From: a virus
Strand: one strand, 5' to 3'
DNA length: 21,279 nucleotides
IMG/VR virus record: IMGVR_UViG_3300047546_000183
Span: 1-21,279 of that record
This document shows positions 15,541-21,279 of this stretch, piece after piece (position 1 is the first letter of the stretch; every line of letters starts with the position of its first letter). The translations under genes were made by a program, and so were the position numbers. The notes beneath the pieces were generated by a model that was not told the origin of the DNA, did not search any database, and was given only the letters and a program-made list of their open reading frames with translations.

Positions 15541-16563
15541 TCAATCAAAGTTGGAGGTGATGGTGGCACGCACGATTCCAATGTTCTTGGTTTCGTACAC
15601 CTTCGACCAGTTACCAACGGTGGCCAGCTGTGCGCGGGTTGGGTTGGTGGTGGTCACGGCCCACTTAGCACCTACCGGGTGGTAGATGTAGTGCATGTCC
15701 AGCGACATGGCATCCGACTTGGCGAGGATATCGCGGTCGGTTTCAGTACGCATGGCAGCCTGCTCACCGGAGGCAATAGCGCCAGAGGTGAAGAAATAGC
15801 AGGCATAGTTGCCGGCACTGTTGCTGATGTCGTCAGAGACGATCACATTCAGACCCATGTAGGTCGGAACACGAACGTCACCGTAGGCAGCAGCCACAGA
15901 ACCGCCAACAGCGTTGATGGTGCTAGCGCCAGTTGCAGCAGTGCTCAGGCGTGCTTCCGTGTTGGTCACGTAGTCAATCGCCTTGCGCTCCACGAGGTCG
16001 TAGTAGCAAGCCGAGTGCATGGCCACAGCGGTCAGCTTGTCGCCTTGATCACCCAGAATTGCGCGAGCCTTAGCCACCTGGCGGGGGCCGAGAGCAGTTG
16101 CGCCGCTGGTGTCAAAACGCAGAGCATCAAAAGCAGGGGAGTCAGAGCCGGTCAGGCTGCCGAACACACCTTCCAGACACTTGTACAGGTCAGCCTGCTG
16201 TTGGTTGGCAACGTATTCACCAACCTTTTGACCAATGGCAGCCATGGGGTCGGAACCTGCGGCCAGAGCAGCAAGGTCGCGGGCCTCAAAGGCGCGGCCA
16301 CGGTGCAGGATCACGCCAACTTGCTTGTCAGCAGTGATTTTGCCAGGCGTCAGGCTGGTGGAGTCGGTAAGAACTTCCAGGTCGCCAGACAGATTTGCCT
16401 TCCAGAAAGGCACGTTTACGAAGTCACCACCCTCGGTTGCATTCAGTTCCGCCATGGGCTGCACAACGCCGCTGGCAAGAAACTGGTTCCGCAGAGTCGA
16501 TTGCTCGATCACATACGGAGTAAAAATCTCGGGGATGATGACATCAGAGCGAAGAGTCGCCAT
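15541..16563 (-). CDS. Major capsid protein (HK97 fold, Gp13-like type)
   Basis: 340 residues. The N-terminus SDVIIPEIFTPYVIEQSTLR with a following FLASGVVQP, then a GGDFVNVPFWKAN segment, and ITADKQVGVILHRGRAFEARDLAA match the coat proteins grouped as Gp13-like. The rest has VAMHSACYYDLVERKAIDYV and VIVSDDISNSAGNYACYFFT-type strands, ending with a YHPVGAKWAV segment near the C-terminus, common in this fold. The ribosome site GAGGA lies six bases before ATG 16563. It follows the scaffold gene and precedes the decoration-like gene. Role: forms the icosahedral shell. The plus-strand 309-codon open frame across it is a codon-bias shadow. Confidence 0.93.
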   Translation of the reverse strand: MATLRSDVIIPEIFTPYVIEQSTLRNQFLASGVVQPMAELNATEGGDFVNVPFWKANLSGDLEVLTDSTSLTPGKITADKQVGVILHRGRAFEARDLAALAAGSDPMAAIGQKVGEYVANQQQADLYKCLEGVFGSLTGSDSPAFDALRFDTSGATALGPRQVAKARAILGDQGDKLTAVAMHSACYYDLVERKAIDYVTNTEARLSTAATGASTINAVGGSVAAAYGDVRVPTYMGLNVIVSDDISNSAGNYACYFFTSGAIASGEQAAMRTETDRDILAKSDAMSLDMHYIYHPVGAKWAVTTTNPTRAQLATVGNWSKVYETKNIGIVRATITSNFD

Positions 16564-16617
16564 GATGAATCCTCAGGGAATTTGCTGTTTGCGGGCGTAA
16601 CCCAATAACGGAACGGC

Positions 16618-16642
16618 GTAACCATTCGCGTTTAACGGTTAC
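16618..16642 (-). other. Hairpin between scaffold and capsid genes
   Basis: In minus-strand RNA the arms GTAACCGTT and AATGGTTAC form a 9-bp stem with one G-U pair and a seven-base loop. It begins four bases after the scaffold stop. There is no T-run, so it is not a standard terminator; it may protect or process the capsid mRNA. The 9-mer ggcgtaacc recurs at 16594-16602 and 16615-16623. Confidence 0.45.
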
Positions 16643-16645
16643 ATC

Positions 16646-17341
16646 TTAAGCAGAAGCCGCTGCAGTTTTCAACTTTTCGTACAGATCACGATCCGTGCGG
16701 AACAGACGTGACTGCTCGGTCAGGTTGAAGTTTTCGGGTAGGAATGGGTTTTTAATACCGACCGGGATATCGGTACTGCTGACCTTTGTGCCGACAGGTG
16801 CGCCAGAGCCTTTGATGTTGGATGCCTTAAACAGGTAACCGCGTTCGGCCTTAAGGCGTTCTACCCACTGATCCATGGGAATTTCGTTGTAGCCATCAAC
16901 AGCAATGGGGTTGCCGCTGTCGTCAAGCTTCAACTGATCACGCACTAGACGCAGCGCATCGTGTGGATTGTGAGCGCCTTGTTCAGCAAGAATTGCAACG
17001 ACACGATTATCAAGTTGATTAACCGTCAGTTGTGACTCAAGATCGGCAATACGCTTTTTGTAGCCGTCTTCACGCTCTTGAAATTGCTGAGCGTATTGTT
17101 TCAGGGCTTCGTCGTATTTGCCTTTCGATTCAAGCTCTTCCTGTTCCTTCTTTCGCTTGAAGTCAACAAGTTCTTGAACGTTCAACCCGTCGGGCAGGTT
17201 GGGCGTTTTTTCTTTGGCCTCCTTAAGCTTGCCAATCAGCTCAAAGTTTTTGCGTTCTAGGGCCTCAACGCTGCGTTTAAGCGCATCAAGATCATCACCA
17301 GTTGCAGTCGGCGTAGCTTCCTGCAGTTGCTCTTCAGACAT
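16646..17341 (-). CDS. Capsid scaffolding protein
   Basis: 231 residues, immediately before the major capsid gene. Residues about 18-110 are strongly charged and helical (DALKRSVEALERKNFELIGK, later QYAQQFQEREDGYKKRIADL), the coiled-coil core expected of phage scaffolds. The C-terminal part has a short conserved-looking stretch (IKNPFLPENFNLTEQSRLFR) that probably contacts the capsid protein. No protease motif is present. It starts at ATG 17341 without a clear ribosome site, just after the only divergent gap in the window. Role: internal scaffold for procapsid assembly, lost before or during maturation. Confidence 0.85.
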   Translation of the reverse strand: MSEEQLQEATPTATGDDLDALKRSVEALERKNFELIGKLKEAKEKTPNLPDGLNVQELVDFKRKKEQEELESKGKYDEALKQYAQQFQEREDGYKKRIADLESQLTVNQLDNRVVAILAEQGAHNPHDALRLVRDQLKLDDSGNPIAVDGYNEIPMDQWVERLKAERGYLFKASNIKGSGAPVGTKVSSTDIPVGIKNPFLPENFNLTEQSRLFRTDRDLYEKLKTAAASA

Positions 17342-17367
17342 GAATGACCCGTAGGGTAACGATCAGA

Positions 17368-17395
17368 GTGTATAGGTAGGTTTACACCTTGTCAC
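17368..17395 (-). promoter_or_regulatory. Candidate promoter/operator in the divergent gap
   Basis: The 57-base gap between the divergent scaffold gene and the plus-strand ORF contains an inverted repeat GTGTA (17368-17372) ... TACAC (17383-17387). On the minus strand GTGACA (17395-17390) and TATACA (17374-17369), 15 bases apart, resemble weak -35 and -10 boxes for the capsid operon. Spacing is short and the boxes imperfect. Confidence 0.25.
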
Positions 17396-17398
17396 GTC

Positions 17399-17593
17399 AT
17401 GTCACGGCGCGAGTGGGATACACCGGTACGCGGACCATGGAACCCAATTATTCACCACTGTTTGAAGGCAGTGGATCTGCACATGATGGAATATTTAGCG
17501 ACGGGTGACCCGTGGCACGCGAGGAATGCGCAAGCGTTACGGGCATATGTGACTGGCCTAAAGGATTGGATACACCATCAGGAACGTCAGTAG
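17399..17593 (+). CDS. Small plus-strand protein of unknown function
   Basis: 64 residues: TPVRGPWNPIIHHCLKAVDL, then an HMMEYLATGDPWHARNAQAL stretch and a LKDWIHHQERQ end. It looks like two or three amphipathic helices and is rich in His and Trp. It fills the only sizeable gap between minus-strand genes, ends one base before the convergent gene, and no minus-strand ORF competes. I have an impression of similar short proteins (GDPWH followed by a LR-YV--LK-WIH helix) in cyanobacteria and their phages, but cannot confirm it. No ribosome site is close: TAGGTAGG ends 18 bases before the ATG. Not a helix-turn-helix by eye. A regulator, a moron or a host-derived protein are all possible. Confidence 0.72.
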   Translation: MSRREWDTPVRGPWNPIIHHCLKAVDLHMMEYLATGDPWHARNAQALRAYVTGLKDWIHHQERQ

Positions 17594-17594
17594 G

Positions 17595-17867
17595 TCACCA
17601 TTTTTCCTTGTCAGCCCAGTAAGCCGCAGACATTTTGCCTTTGGCGATATTGGCCGCATGGCGAGCCTTAAATGATGCCCTTCGTATTTTGTCTGATTCC
17701 GATTCTGATTTTCGTGGTGGTGAGCCTGACACGCCCTGCTGACCGAACCTAATCAGTTTTACCTTGTCGCCTTCCTTGGCCAAGACAGCGTGCGACTTGG
17801 TTGGATGGTCAGGCGTGCGTTTCGGCTTGTTGTAGCCGTCAAACTTTTCGCCGCGATACTCAATCAT
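17595..17867 (-). CDS. Small basic protein with GEKFxGYNKPKRTP motif
   Basis: With ATG 17867, the protein has 90 residues: a start of IEYRGEKFDGYNKPKRTPDH, then SHAVLAKEGDKVKLIRFGQQ, a Ser/Lys/Glu linker, and FKARHAANIAKGKMSAAYWA with a final DKEKW. I recognise this pattern from many phage genomes, where its function is unassigned. The start at 17867 is preferred over the upstream ATG codons at 17897-17873 because it overlaps the preceding stop by eight bases (ATGATTGA) and gives the usual N-terminus. It converges with the plus-strand gene, separated by one base. Basic charge suggests nucleic-acid contact or packaging in the head; that is inference. Confidence 0.85.
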   Translation of the reverse strand: MIEYRGEKFDGYNKPKRTPDHPTKSHAVLAKEGDKVKLIRFGQQGVSGSPPRKSESESDKIRRASFKARHAANIAKGKMSAAYWADKEKW

Positions 17868-18057
17868 CGTCATCCTCGTTGTCGTCTTCATCATCATCCT
17901 CGGTGCAGGTGATGACTTCTACGCCCTCGGCCAGTCTGCCCATTAAGGCACCAAGCACCTCGGGGCTATTTGGGCAAGGAAAGACAAAACGGCCCTCAAT
18001 CATGCCGTCGGAGCATTTGAGGTAGGTGCAACCGCCTTGCCAAATCTTGCCTTTCAT
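17860..18057 (-). CDS. Small protein with four cysteines and an acidic tail
   Basis: 65 residues. Cysteines at 10, 15, 28 and 51 (GGCTYLKCSDG, FPCPNSPE, ITCTEDD) could bind a metal, though the spacing is not a standard zinc finger. The last 13 residues are almost all Asp and Glu (EDDDEDDNEDDDD). Its start shares ATGA with the stop of the preceding gene, and its stop overlaps the next ATG. Function unknown. The acidic tail may pair with the basic products of the neighbouring genes or mimic DNA; both are guesses. Confidence 0.78.
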   Translation of the reverse strand: MKGKIWQGGCTYLKCSDGMIEGRFVFPCPNSPEVLGALMGRLAEGVEVITCTEDDDEDDNEDDDD

Positions 18058-18221
18058 TTTTTCGGCTTACGTTTTTTAGCTGTCTTTGCAGCAACCTTGA
18101 AAGCGTCTTTATCGGGATAATTGGCTTCGCCGGGACGTGCTTTGCGTTCTTTTTCTCCAGCCTCAATCCGCTTGCGCTTGGCAGCAATGTTGGCGTACAG
18201 GCCAGGCTTTTTGCGTGCCAT
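18054..18221 (-). CDS. Small lysine-rich basic protein (55 residues)
   Basis: ATG 18221 to TGA at 18056-18054 encodes 55 residues beginning ARKKPGLYANIAAKRKRIEA, then GEKERKARPGEANYPDKDAF and a KTAKKRKPKK end. About 40 percent of residues are Lys or Arg by eye. The opening KKPGLxxNIxAKRKRIxxG is a pattern I know from many phages as a conserved small hypothetical protein. The start shares TGATG with the stop of the preceding gene, and the stop overlaps the next start. Likely a DNA- or RNA-binding or packaged protein, by charge only. Confidence 0.85.
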   Translation of the reverse strand: MARKKPGLYANIAAKRKRIEAGEKERKARPGEANYPDKDAFKVAAKTAKKRKPKK

Positions 18222-18406
18222 CACTTTTTACTTTTTGGCTTGCGTGCTTTGCCAGCTTCGCTCAGTGCAATGGCGATTGCCTGTTTACGGCTTTTGACCT
18301 TGGGGCCTTTGCCGGGGCCAGGCTTGCCGGATTGCAGGGTGCCTTCCTTGTATTCCTTCATCACCTTGCCGATCTTCTTTTCGGCCTTGGTCGGCTTTTT
18401 AGCCAT
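18221..18406 (-). CDS. Small basic protein, DUF6496-like
   Basis: 61 residues from ATG 18406. The sequence AEKKIGKVMKEYKEGTLQSG, a Gly/Pro/Lys loop and VKSRKQAIAIALSEAGKARK fit the short basic family I know as DUF6496, marked by the KxRKQAIAIALSEA helix. An upstream in-frame ATG at 18463 exists, but 18406 gives the typical MAKK start and overlaps the preceding gene stop by eight bases (ATGGCTAA). Widespread in phages and bacteria, function unassigned; basic charge suggests nucleic-acid binding. Confidence 0.87.
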   Translation of the reverse strand: MAKKPTKAEKKIGKVMKEYKEGTLQSGKPGPGKGPKVKSRKQAIAIALSEAGKARKPKSKK

Positions 18407-19709
18407 TGTTTGAACCGTAGCGTTCTTGCAACACTCTAAGTGGGACTTCTGATCCATCTTCACGCACCATTCGGCTTAATGCCTGTTGTGGACCAAACTT
18501 CTGGCTGAGGCGATCAAAGTAGGCGGCGCGTGATTTGCCTAGCACCTCTTCCTGATACGCCTTCGGTTGTTTTTGTAGCCACTGGCCGTAGTTGGTACTA
18601 GCCAAAACTTGACCGCCTTCCGCAGCACGCTTGCCCTCACCGATTACTTCCTCGGGCGGACGCAAGCCAAGGGCGCGGTAATCAACGACTGGAATAGTGG
18701 TTGATCTGCAGTTGAAATGAACAGGCGGTTGCGGTCCTTTGCCGTAAACATATTCCTTGCCGTCAAGGCTGCGGCAGATCGCTGAGGTGCGGCTATCCAG
18801 CGTGGCAACGTAACGGTATTTCTTGGTTACGTCCTGATTGGCTTGGTAAACGTTTTGGCTGGCTGTGTTAGCTACCTGCTGCACGCTTGTACGCACAACA
18901 GTTAAAACCTGATGGTCAGCCATCTTGATCAGCTCGCCACCGGCTAGGGCTTGCTGTTTTGCGGTCTTGGCCAGTTGCCCAAAATCAAGGTTGCCGACAA
19001 GACGCCGTGCAATTTGTGGCGTGGGTTCACCGGCAAGGATGCCTGTTCTGATCGTGGTGTTGAAACGTTGCGCCTGCGATTCGGCAAGACCGCGAAAGGC
19101 TTTCTCTACGACCTGACCGTTTGGCAATGTGATCGCTGCACCTTGGCCAGCCGTCAGGTTGAAGCCACCCGTGCCAGGCAACGTGAAGTTGATATCCGTT
19201 GGATCAACAGTGGCGACAGTAGCGGCAAAGTTCGGCGCCACCTCAACTGTGTTGACTGCCTGCTGAGCAATAACGCTTGGCTCAATGCCACGGGCACCAG
19301 CCTCACCGCCAGCAACGGCAAGACGCAGTTGATCGGTCACAAATTCTGTTTGAAGCTCGGCTAGGCCCTGTAGTTCGGTGGCTGCGTATGCCGTGCTGCG
19401 TTCCGCCCAGCTATCCAGCGATTCCCTCAGTTGAGCCAACAAAACACGAAGTCGTTGCGCCTGAACTGATGCCGGACTGACGATGCCACCGCCTGCCGTG
19501 GGTACGCCAAGGTCAATACGTTTTAGATCGTCAACGGCACTGAGGATGATGCTGTTGTAATCACGAACGATCTGACCGGCAACAGCGTTGCTGAAACGAT
19601 TGAGATCAATGGCGTTGCGATAGATATTGGCAACAGGATCTTTGCGGTTAATACGCCGCTTGAATTGCTCAACGTTGAGCAGGCGAGGTGTTACGCCTGA
19701 TTGCGTCAT
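18399..19709 (-). CDS. MuF-type minor head protein
   Basis: 436 residues, directly after the portal gene with ATGA overlap. The C-terminal third has the MuF/SPP1 gp7 signature: YVATLDSRTSAICRSLDGKE followed by GKGPQPPVHFNCRSTTIPV at about residues 300-341, with Cys, His and CR in the expected order. The N-terminal 300 residues are mainly helical. The last 90 residues (GKSRAAYFDRLSQKFGPQQA and on) are an extra helical tail; I see no toxin-domain motif such as those fused to some MuF proteins. Role: minor capsid protein bound to the portal, involved in head assembly and DNA ejection. Confidence 0.92.
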   Translation of the reverse strand: MTQSGVTPRLLNVEQFKRRINRKDPVANIYRNAIDLNRFSNAVAGQIVRDYNSIILSAVDDLKRIDLGVPTAGGGIVSPASVQAQRLRVLLAQLRESLDSWAERSTAYAATELQGLAELQTEFVTDQLRLAVAGGEAGARGIEPSVIAQQAVNTVEVAPNFAATVATVDPTDINFTLPGTGGFNLTAGQGAAITLPNGQVVEKAFRGLAESQAQRFNTTIRTGILAGEPTPQIARRLVGNLDFGQLAKTAKQQALAGGELIKMADHQVLTVVRTSVQQVANTASQNVYQANQDVTKKYRYVATLDSRTSAICRSLDGKEYVYGKGPQPPVHFNCRSTTIPVVDYRALGLRPPEEVIGEGKRAAEGGQVLASTNYGQWLQKQPKAYQEEVLGKSRAAYFDRLSQKFGPQQALSRMVREDGSEVPLRVLQERYGSNNG

Positions 19710-21190
19710 TGTTCAGCAATAGCGTCATCGTTGTTTTCAGCCATCATTTCTTCGCCAGTTACATCTTCAGCGCCAAGGTTTTCAGGGCCACCAAGCTCAA
19801 TCAAGCCACCCGATTGAGTGCCCTCCAGTTCCTCTTCTACGTCAAAGTCATCGCCCAACACTTCACCTTGCGCCAGTTGATCCAGCAGTGTTTTTTGTGT
19901 GATGGTGCCTGCGGTGTAGAGCTGCAACAGTGCAAGGATTTCGGCGGGTTCAAGGCGTGCGCCCACAAAATCCCGATTGACATAGCTGCTGCCTGATTGC
20001 TGTTGACCAAGGTAATCAGCGTGATACCGCAGGCAGTTGTCAATCAGATCTTGAACCTGCTGTGCGATGACCATCATGGTGCTGTCGCCTTGGCTGCGGT
20101 CGATCCGCTTTGCCTCAGCCGTTTCAGCACTGAGCTTTTGACCTAGGACAGCAGACAGGCCAAGTTCATTGATCTGTCCAGCAAGCTGTTCAAGACGACG
20201 GAATTGCGCTTCGTAGCTCTTGCCTTCCGGTTCGATGTACTCAGCACGGCCTTCAGCAGGAAAGGCGATGGCTTCACCAGGGCCAGCAGATACTTCCTCG
20301 GCAGATGATGGGAAGCCGTAGAAGGCAAGCATTGGCACGCCGCTGATATGCAGCATGTTGTCCAGATCGCTCTGGATTTGGTAAGTCTTTAGGTTCAGCT
20401 CGGCAATGTCTTCCAGCGGCGGGCGTGACTCAAGCAGGCCAACACGGTTGGAGTAGGCGACGGCAAAGGGAATGTAATCAAGGCTGGTGGTGCCTTCTGC
20501 CACCATTTCATATTGACCTTTGGTGTCTGATTGGCGGTGCAGTTCGTAAGAGCCGGGTTTAAGTACGCGGATCTGCTCTAAGTATTTCTCACCAAAATCA
20601 CCATCAGGCACAACGATTAACTCACGCAAGCGCAGCATGGTTAGCTTCTGTGCGCCGTTGACGATTTCAGATCGCCAACCAAGAATGTCACGCGGCGTAT
20701 ACGTCACCCAATACGGGCGAAGCGATGCAGTATCAGTGATGTTCTGCAGTTCGTCTTCTGTTTCGCTGGGGAAATCAACCAACACGCCAGCGTGGCCGTA
20801 ACGCACAATCTTGCGCGTCAATTCGTAGACAAAGATATTGAGATCGTTACCCTGCAGGTCTACATCAAACAGTTGCTCACGGATCAGATCAGGTACGTCG
20901 TCAAGGCGTACAGGCTTGCGGGTCAACATGCCGGCCAGCATCCGTTCAAGGCGCTGGTAATACGGCGGGCAGACGCTACGAGCTAGGCGGTTGTCGTAAG
21001 ACTCGTCTTGCTCGCGGGGTTCTTGCGGAAGATAACGCCGATGCTTGCGGCGCATACCGTAAGTGCCCTCCATCAGATCTTCAATCAAGATCCAATGCGG
21101 TTCCTGTGCAGCCCAAGCGTTATTGGGGTCTTGCACCTGCGTGGCTTTGCGCGTCAGAAGCCGGTCGTATGCGTTGAAACCGGTGTACAT
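19706..21190 (-). CDS. Portal protein (DUF4055 type)
   Basis: 494 residues. It contains YYQRLERMLAGMLTRKPVRL near residue 80, a YGHAGVLVDFPSETEDE segment, RPYWVTYTPRDILGWRSEIV, the YIPFAVAYSN turn, and a helical stretch (LEDIAELNLKTYQIQSDLDN) with the SGVPMLAFYG and AEAKRIDRSQGD motifs. This is the layout of the DUF4055 portal group. The C-terminus is very acidic (EEELEGTQSGG to AENNDDAIAEQ). The ATG at 21190 lacks a strong ribosome site. The dodecameric ring at one capsid vertex is the DNA entry and exit channel, the docking point for terminase, and the site where MuF and connector proteins bind. Confidence 0.93.
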   Translation of the reverse strand: MYTGFNAYDRLLTRKATQVQDPNNAWAAQEPHWILIEDLMEGTYGMRRKHRRYLPQEPREQDESYDNRLARSVCPPYYQRLERMLAGMLTRKPVRLDDVPDLIREQLFDVDLQGNDLNIFVYELTRKIVRYGHAGVLVDFPSETEDELQNITDTASLRPYWVTYTPRDILGWRSEIVNGAQKLTMLRLRELIVVPDGDFGEKYLEQIRVLKPGSYELHRQSDTKGQYEMVAEGTTSLDYIPFAVAYSNRVGLLESRPPLEDIAELNLKTYQIQSDLDNMLHISGVPMLAFYGFPSSAEEVSAGPGEAIAFPAEGRAEYIEPEGKSYEAQFRRLEQLAGQINELGLSAVLGQKLSAETAEAKRIDRSQGDSTMMVIAQQVQDLIDNCLRYHADYLGQQQSGSSYVNRDFVGARLEPAEILALLQLYTAGTITQKTLLDQLAQGEVLGDDFDVEEELEGTQSGGLIELGGPENLGAEDVTGEEMMAENNDDAIAEQ

Positions 21191-21202
21191 GATCTGCCGC
21201 GT

Positions 21203-21279
21203 TTAGCCGTAGTTTGATTCTATTGGGCAAATGTAAGCCGGGCCTCCGATACCGCCACACACGGCGTTCAGCCTTACGG
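21203..21279 (-). other. Possible C-terminal end of an upstream gene
   Basis: A minus-strand frame enters from the right edge and stays open to TAA at 21205-21203, 12 bases before the portal ATG. It would end in VCGGIGGPAYICPIESNYG. Too short to identify; a terminase subunit is expected upstream of a portal, but this ending does not look typical. A CGCC/GGCG hairpin lies within it, so a non-coding leader is equally possible. Confidence 0.2.

Noticed and set aside
15679-16608. A 309-codon open frame on the plus strand across the capsid gene
   Set aside because: It is fully antisense to a gene with clear family motifs, its translation has no recognisable pattern, and codon bias on the minus strand (few codons whose complement is a stop) produces such frames.
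18407-18463. Longer start (ATG 18463) for the DUF6496-like gene
   Set aside because: The extra 19 residues lie inside the MuF gene and the start at 18406 gives the usual family N-terminus with a short stop-start overlap.
21203-21279. Stem-forming sequence at the right edge that might be a tRNA
   Set aside because: The arms GTAAG/CTTAC and CGCC/GGCG do not make a cloverleaf, and no anticodon or T-arm sequence is found.

Overview
The window is a structural-gene block of a tailed double-stranded DNA phage with a long tail (siphovirus-like: separate tail tube, 723-residue tape measure, no sheath or baseplate-wedge genes seen). Nearly all genes lie on the minus strand, so the order of expression runs from high to low coordinates: portal, MuF-type head protein, four very small charged proteins, scaffold, major capsid protein, decoration-like protein, head-tail connectors, tail terminator, tail tube, tail assembly chaperone with a frameshift extension, tape measure, minor tail proteins, NlpC/P60-like tail assembly protein, large J-like tail tip protein, two tail-tube-like proteins, and two fibre-type proteins, the last running off the left edge. 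The style of the fibres (N-terminus MALQHLRSGTADKRP, the AGDTMTG and RTITLP modules, AVTTAK repeats) and of the small proteins resembles marine picocyanobacterial phages and uncultured marine phages as I remember them. A Synechococcus or Prochlorococcus host is therefore an inference. No integrase, lysis, replication or terminase gene is complete here, so lifestyle cannot be judged.

Layout from the right. 21191-21279 holds the possible tail end of an upstream gene. 21190-18399 carries the portal and MuF genes. 18406-17595 carries four small ORFs joined by short overlaps: two basic, one ending in an Asp/Glu run, and one basic with an aromatic C-terminus. 17399-17593 is the one convincing plus-strand gene, 64 codons, convergent with the small-ORF block and divergent from the scaffold gene. 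17341-15157 carries scaffold, capsid and decoration-like genes. 15157-12781 carries connector and neck genes, including a tandem pair of related 78 and 82 residue proteins. 12751-11996 is the tail tube gene, followed by a rho-independent terminator. 11909-7953 carries chaperone, tape measure, minor tail and NlpC-like genes. 7956-4345 is the tail tip protein. 4318-1 carries the tail-tube-like and fibre genes.

Most genes are joined by ATGA, GTGA, TGATG or TAATG overlaps, which suggests translational coupling in one long leftward operon. Clear breaks occur before the scaffold (the only divergent gap), before the capsid gene (hairpin and good ribosome site), after the tail tube (terminator), and before the tail-tube-like and fibre genes. 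There is no gene-free stretch longer than 300 bases.

The points most worth following are the plus-strand gene, three separate genes that seem to share the tail-tube fold, a chaperone extension in the +1 rather than the usual -1 frame, an AT-rich coiled-coil insertion in the tail tip protein, and an NlpC/P60-like protein that keeps its cysteine but seems to lack the usual histidine.
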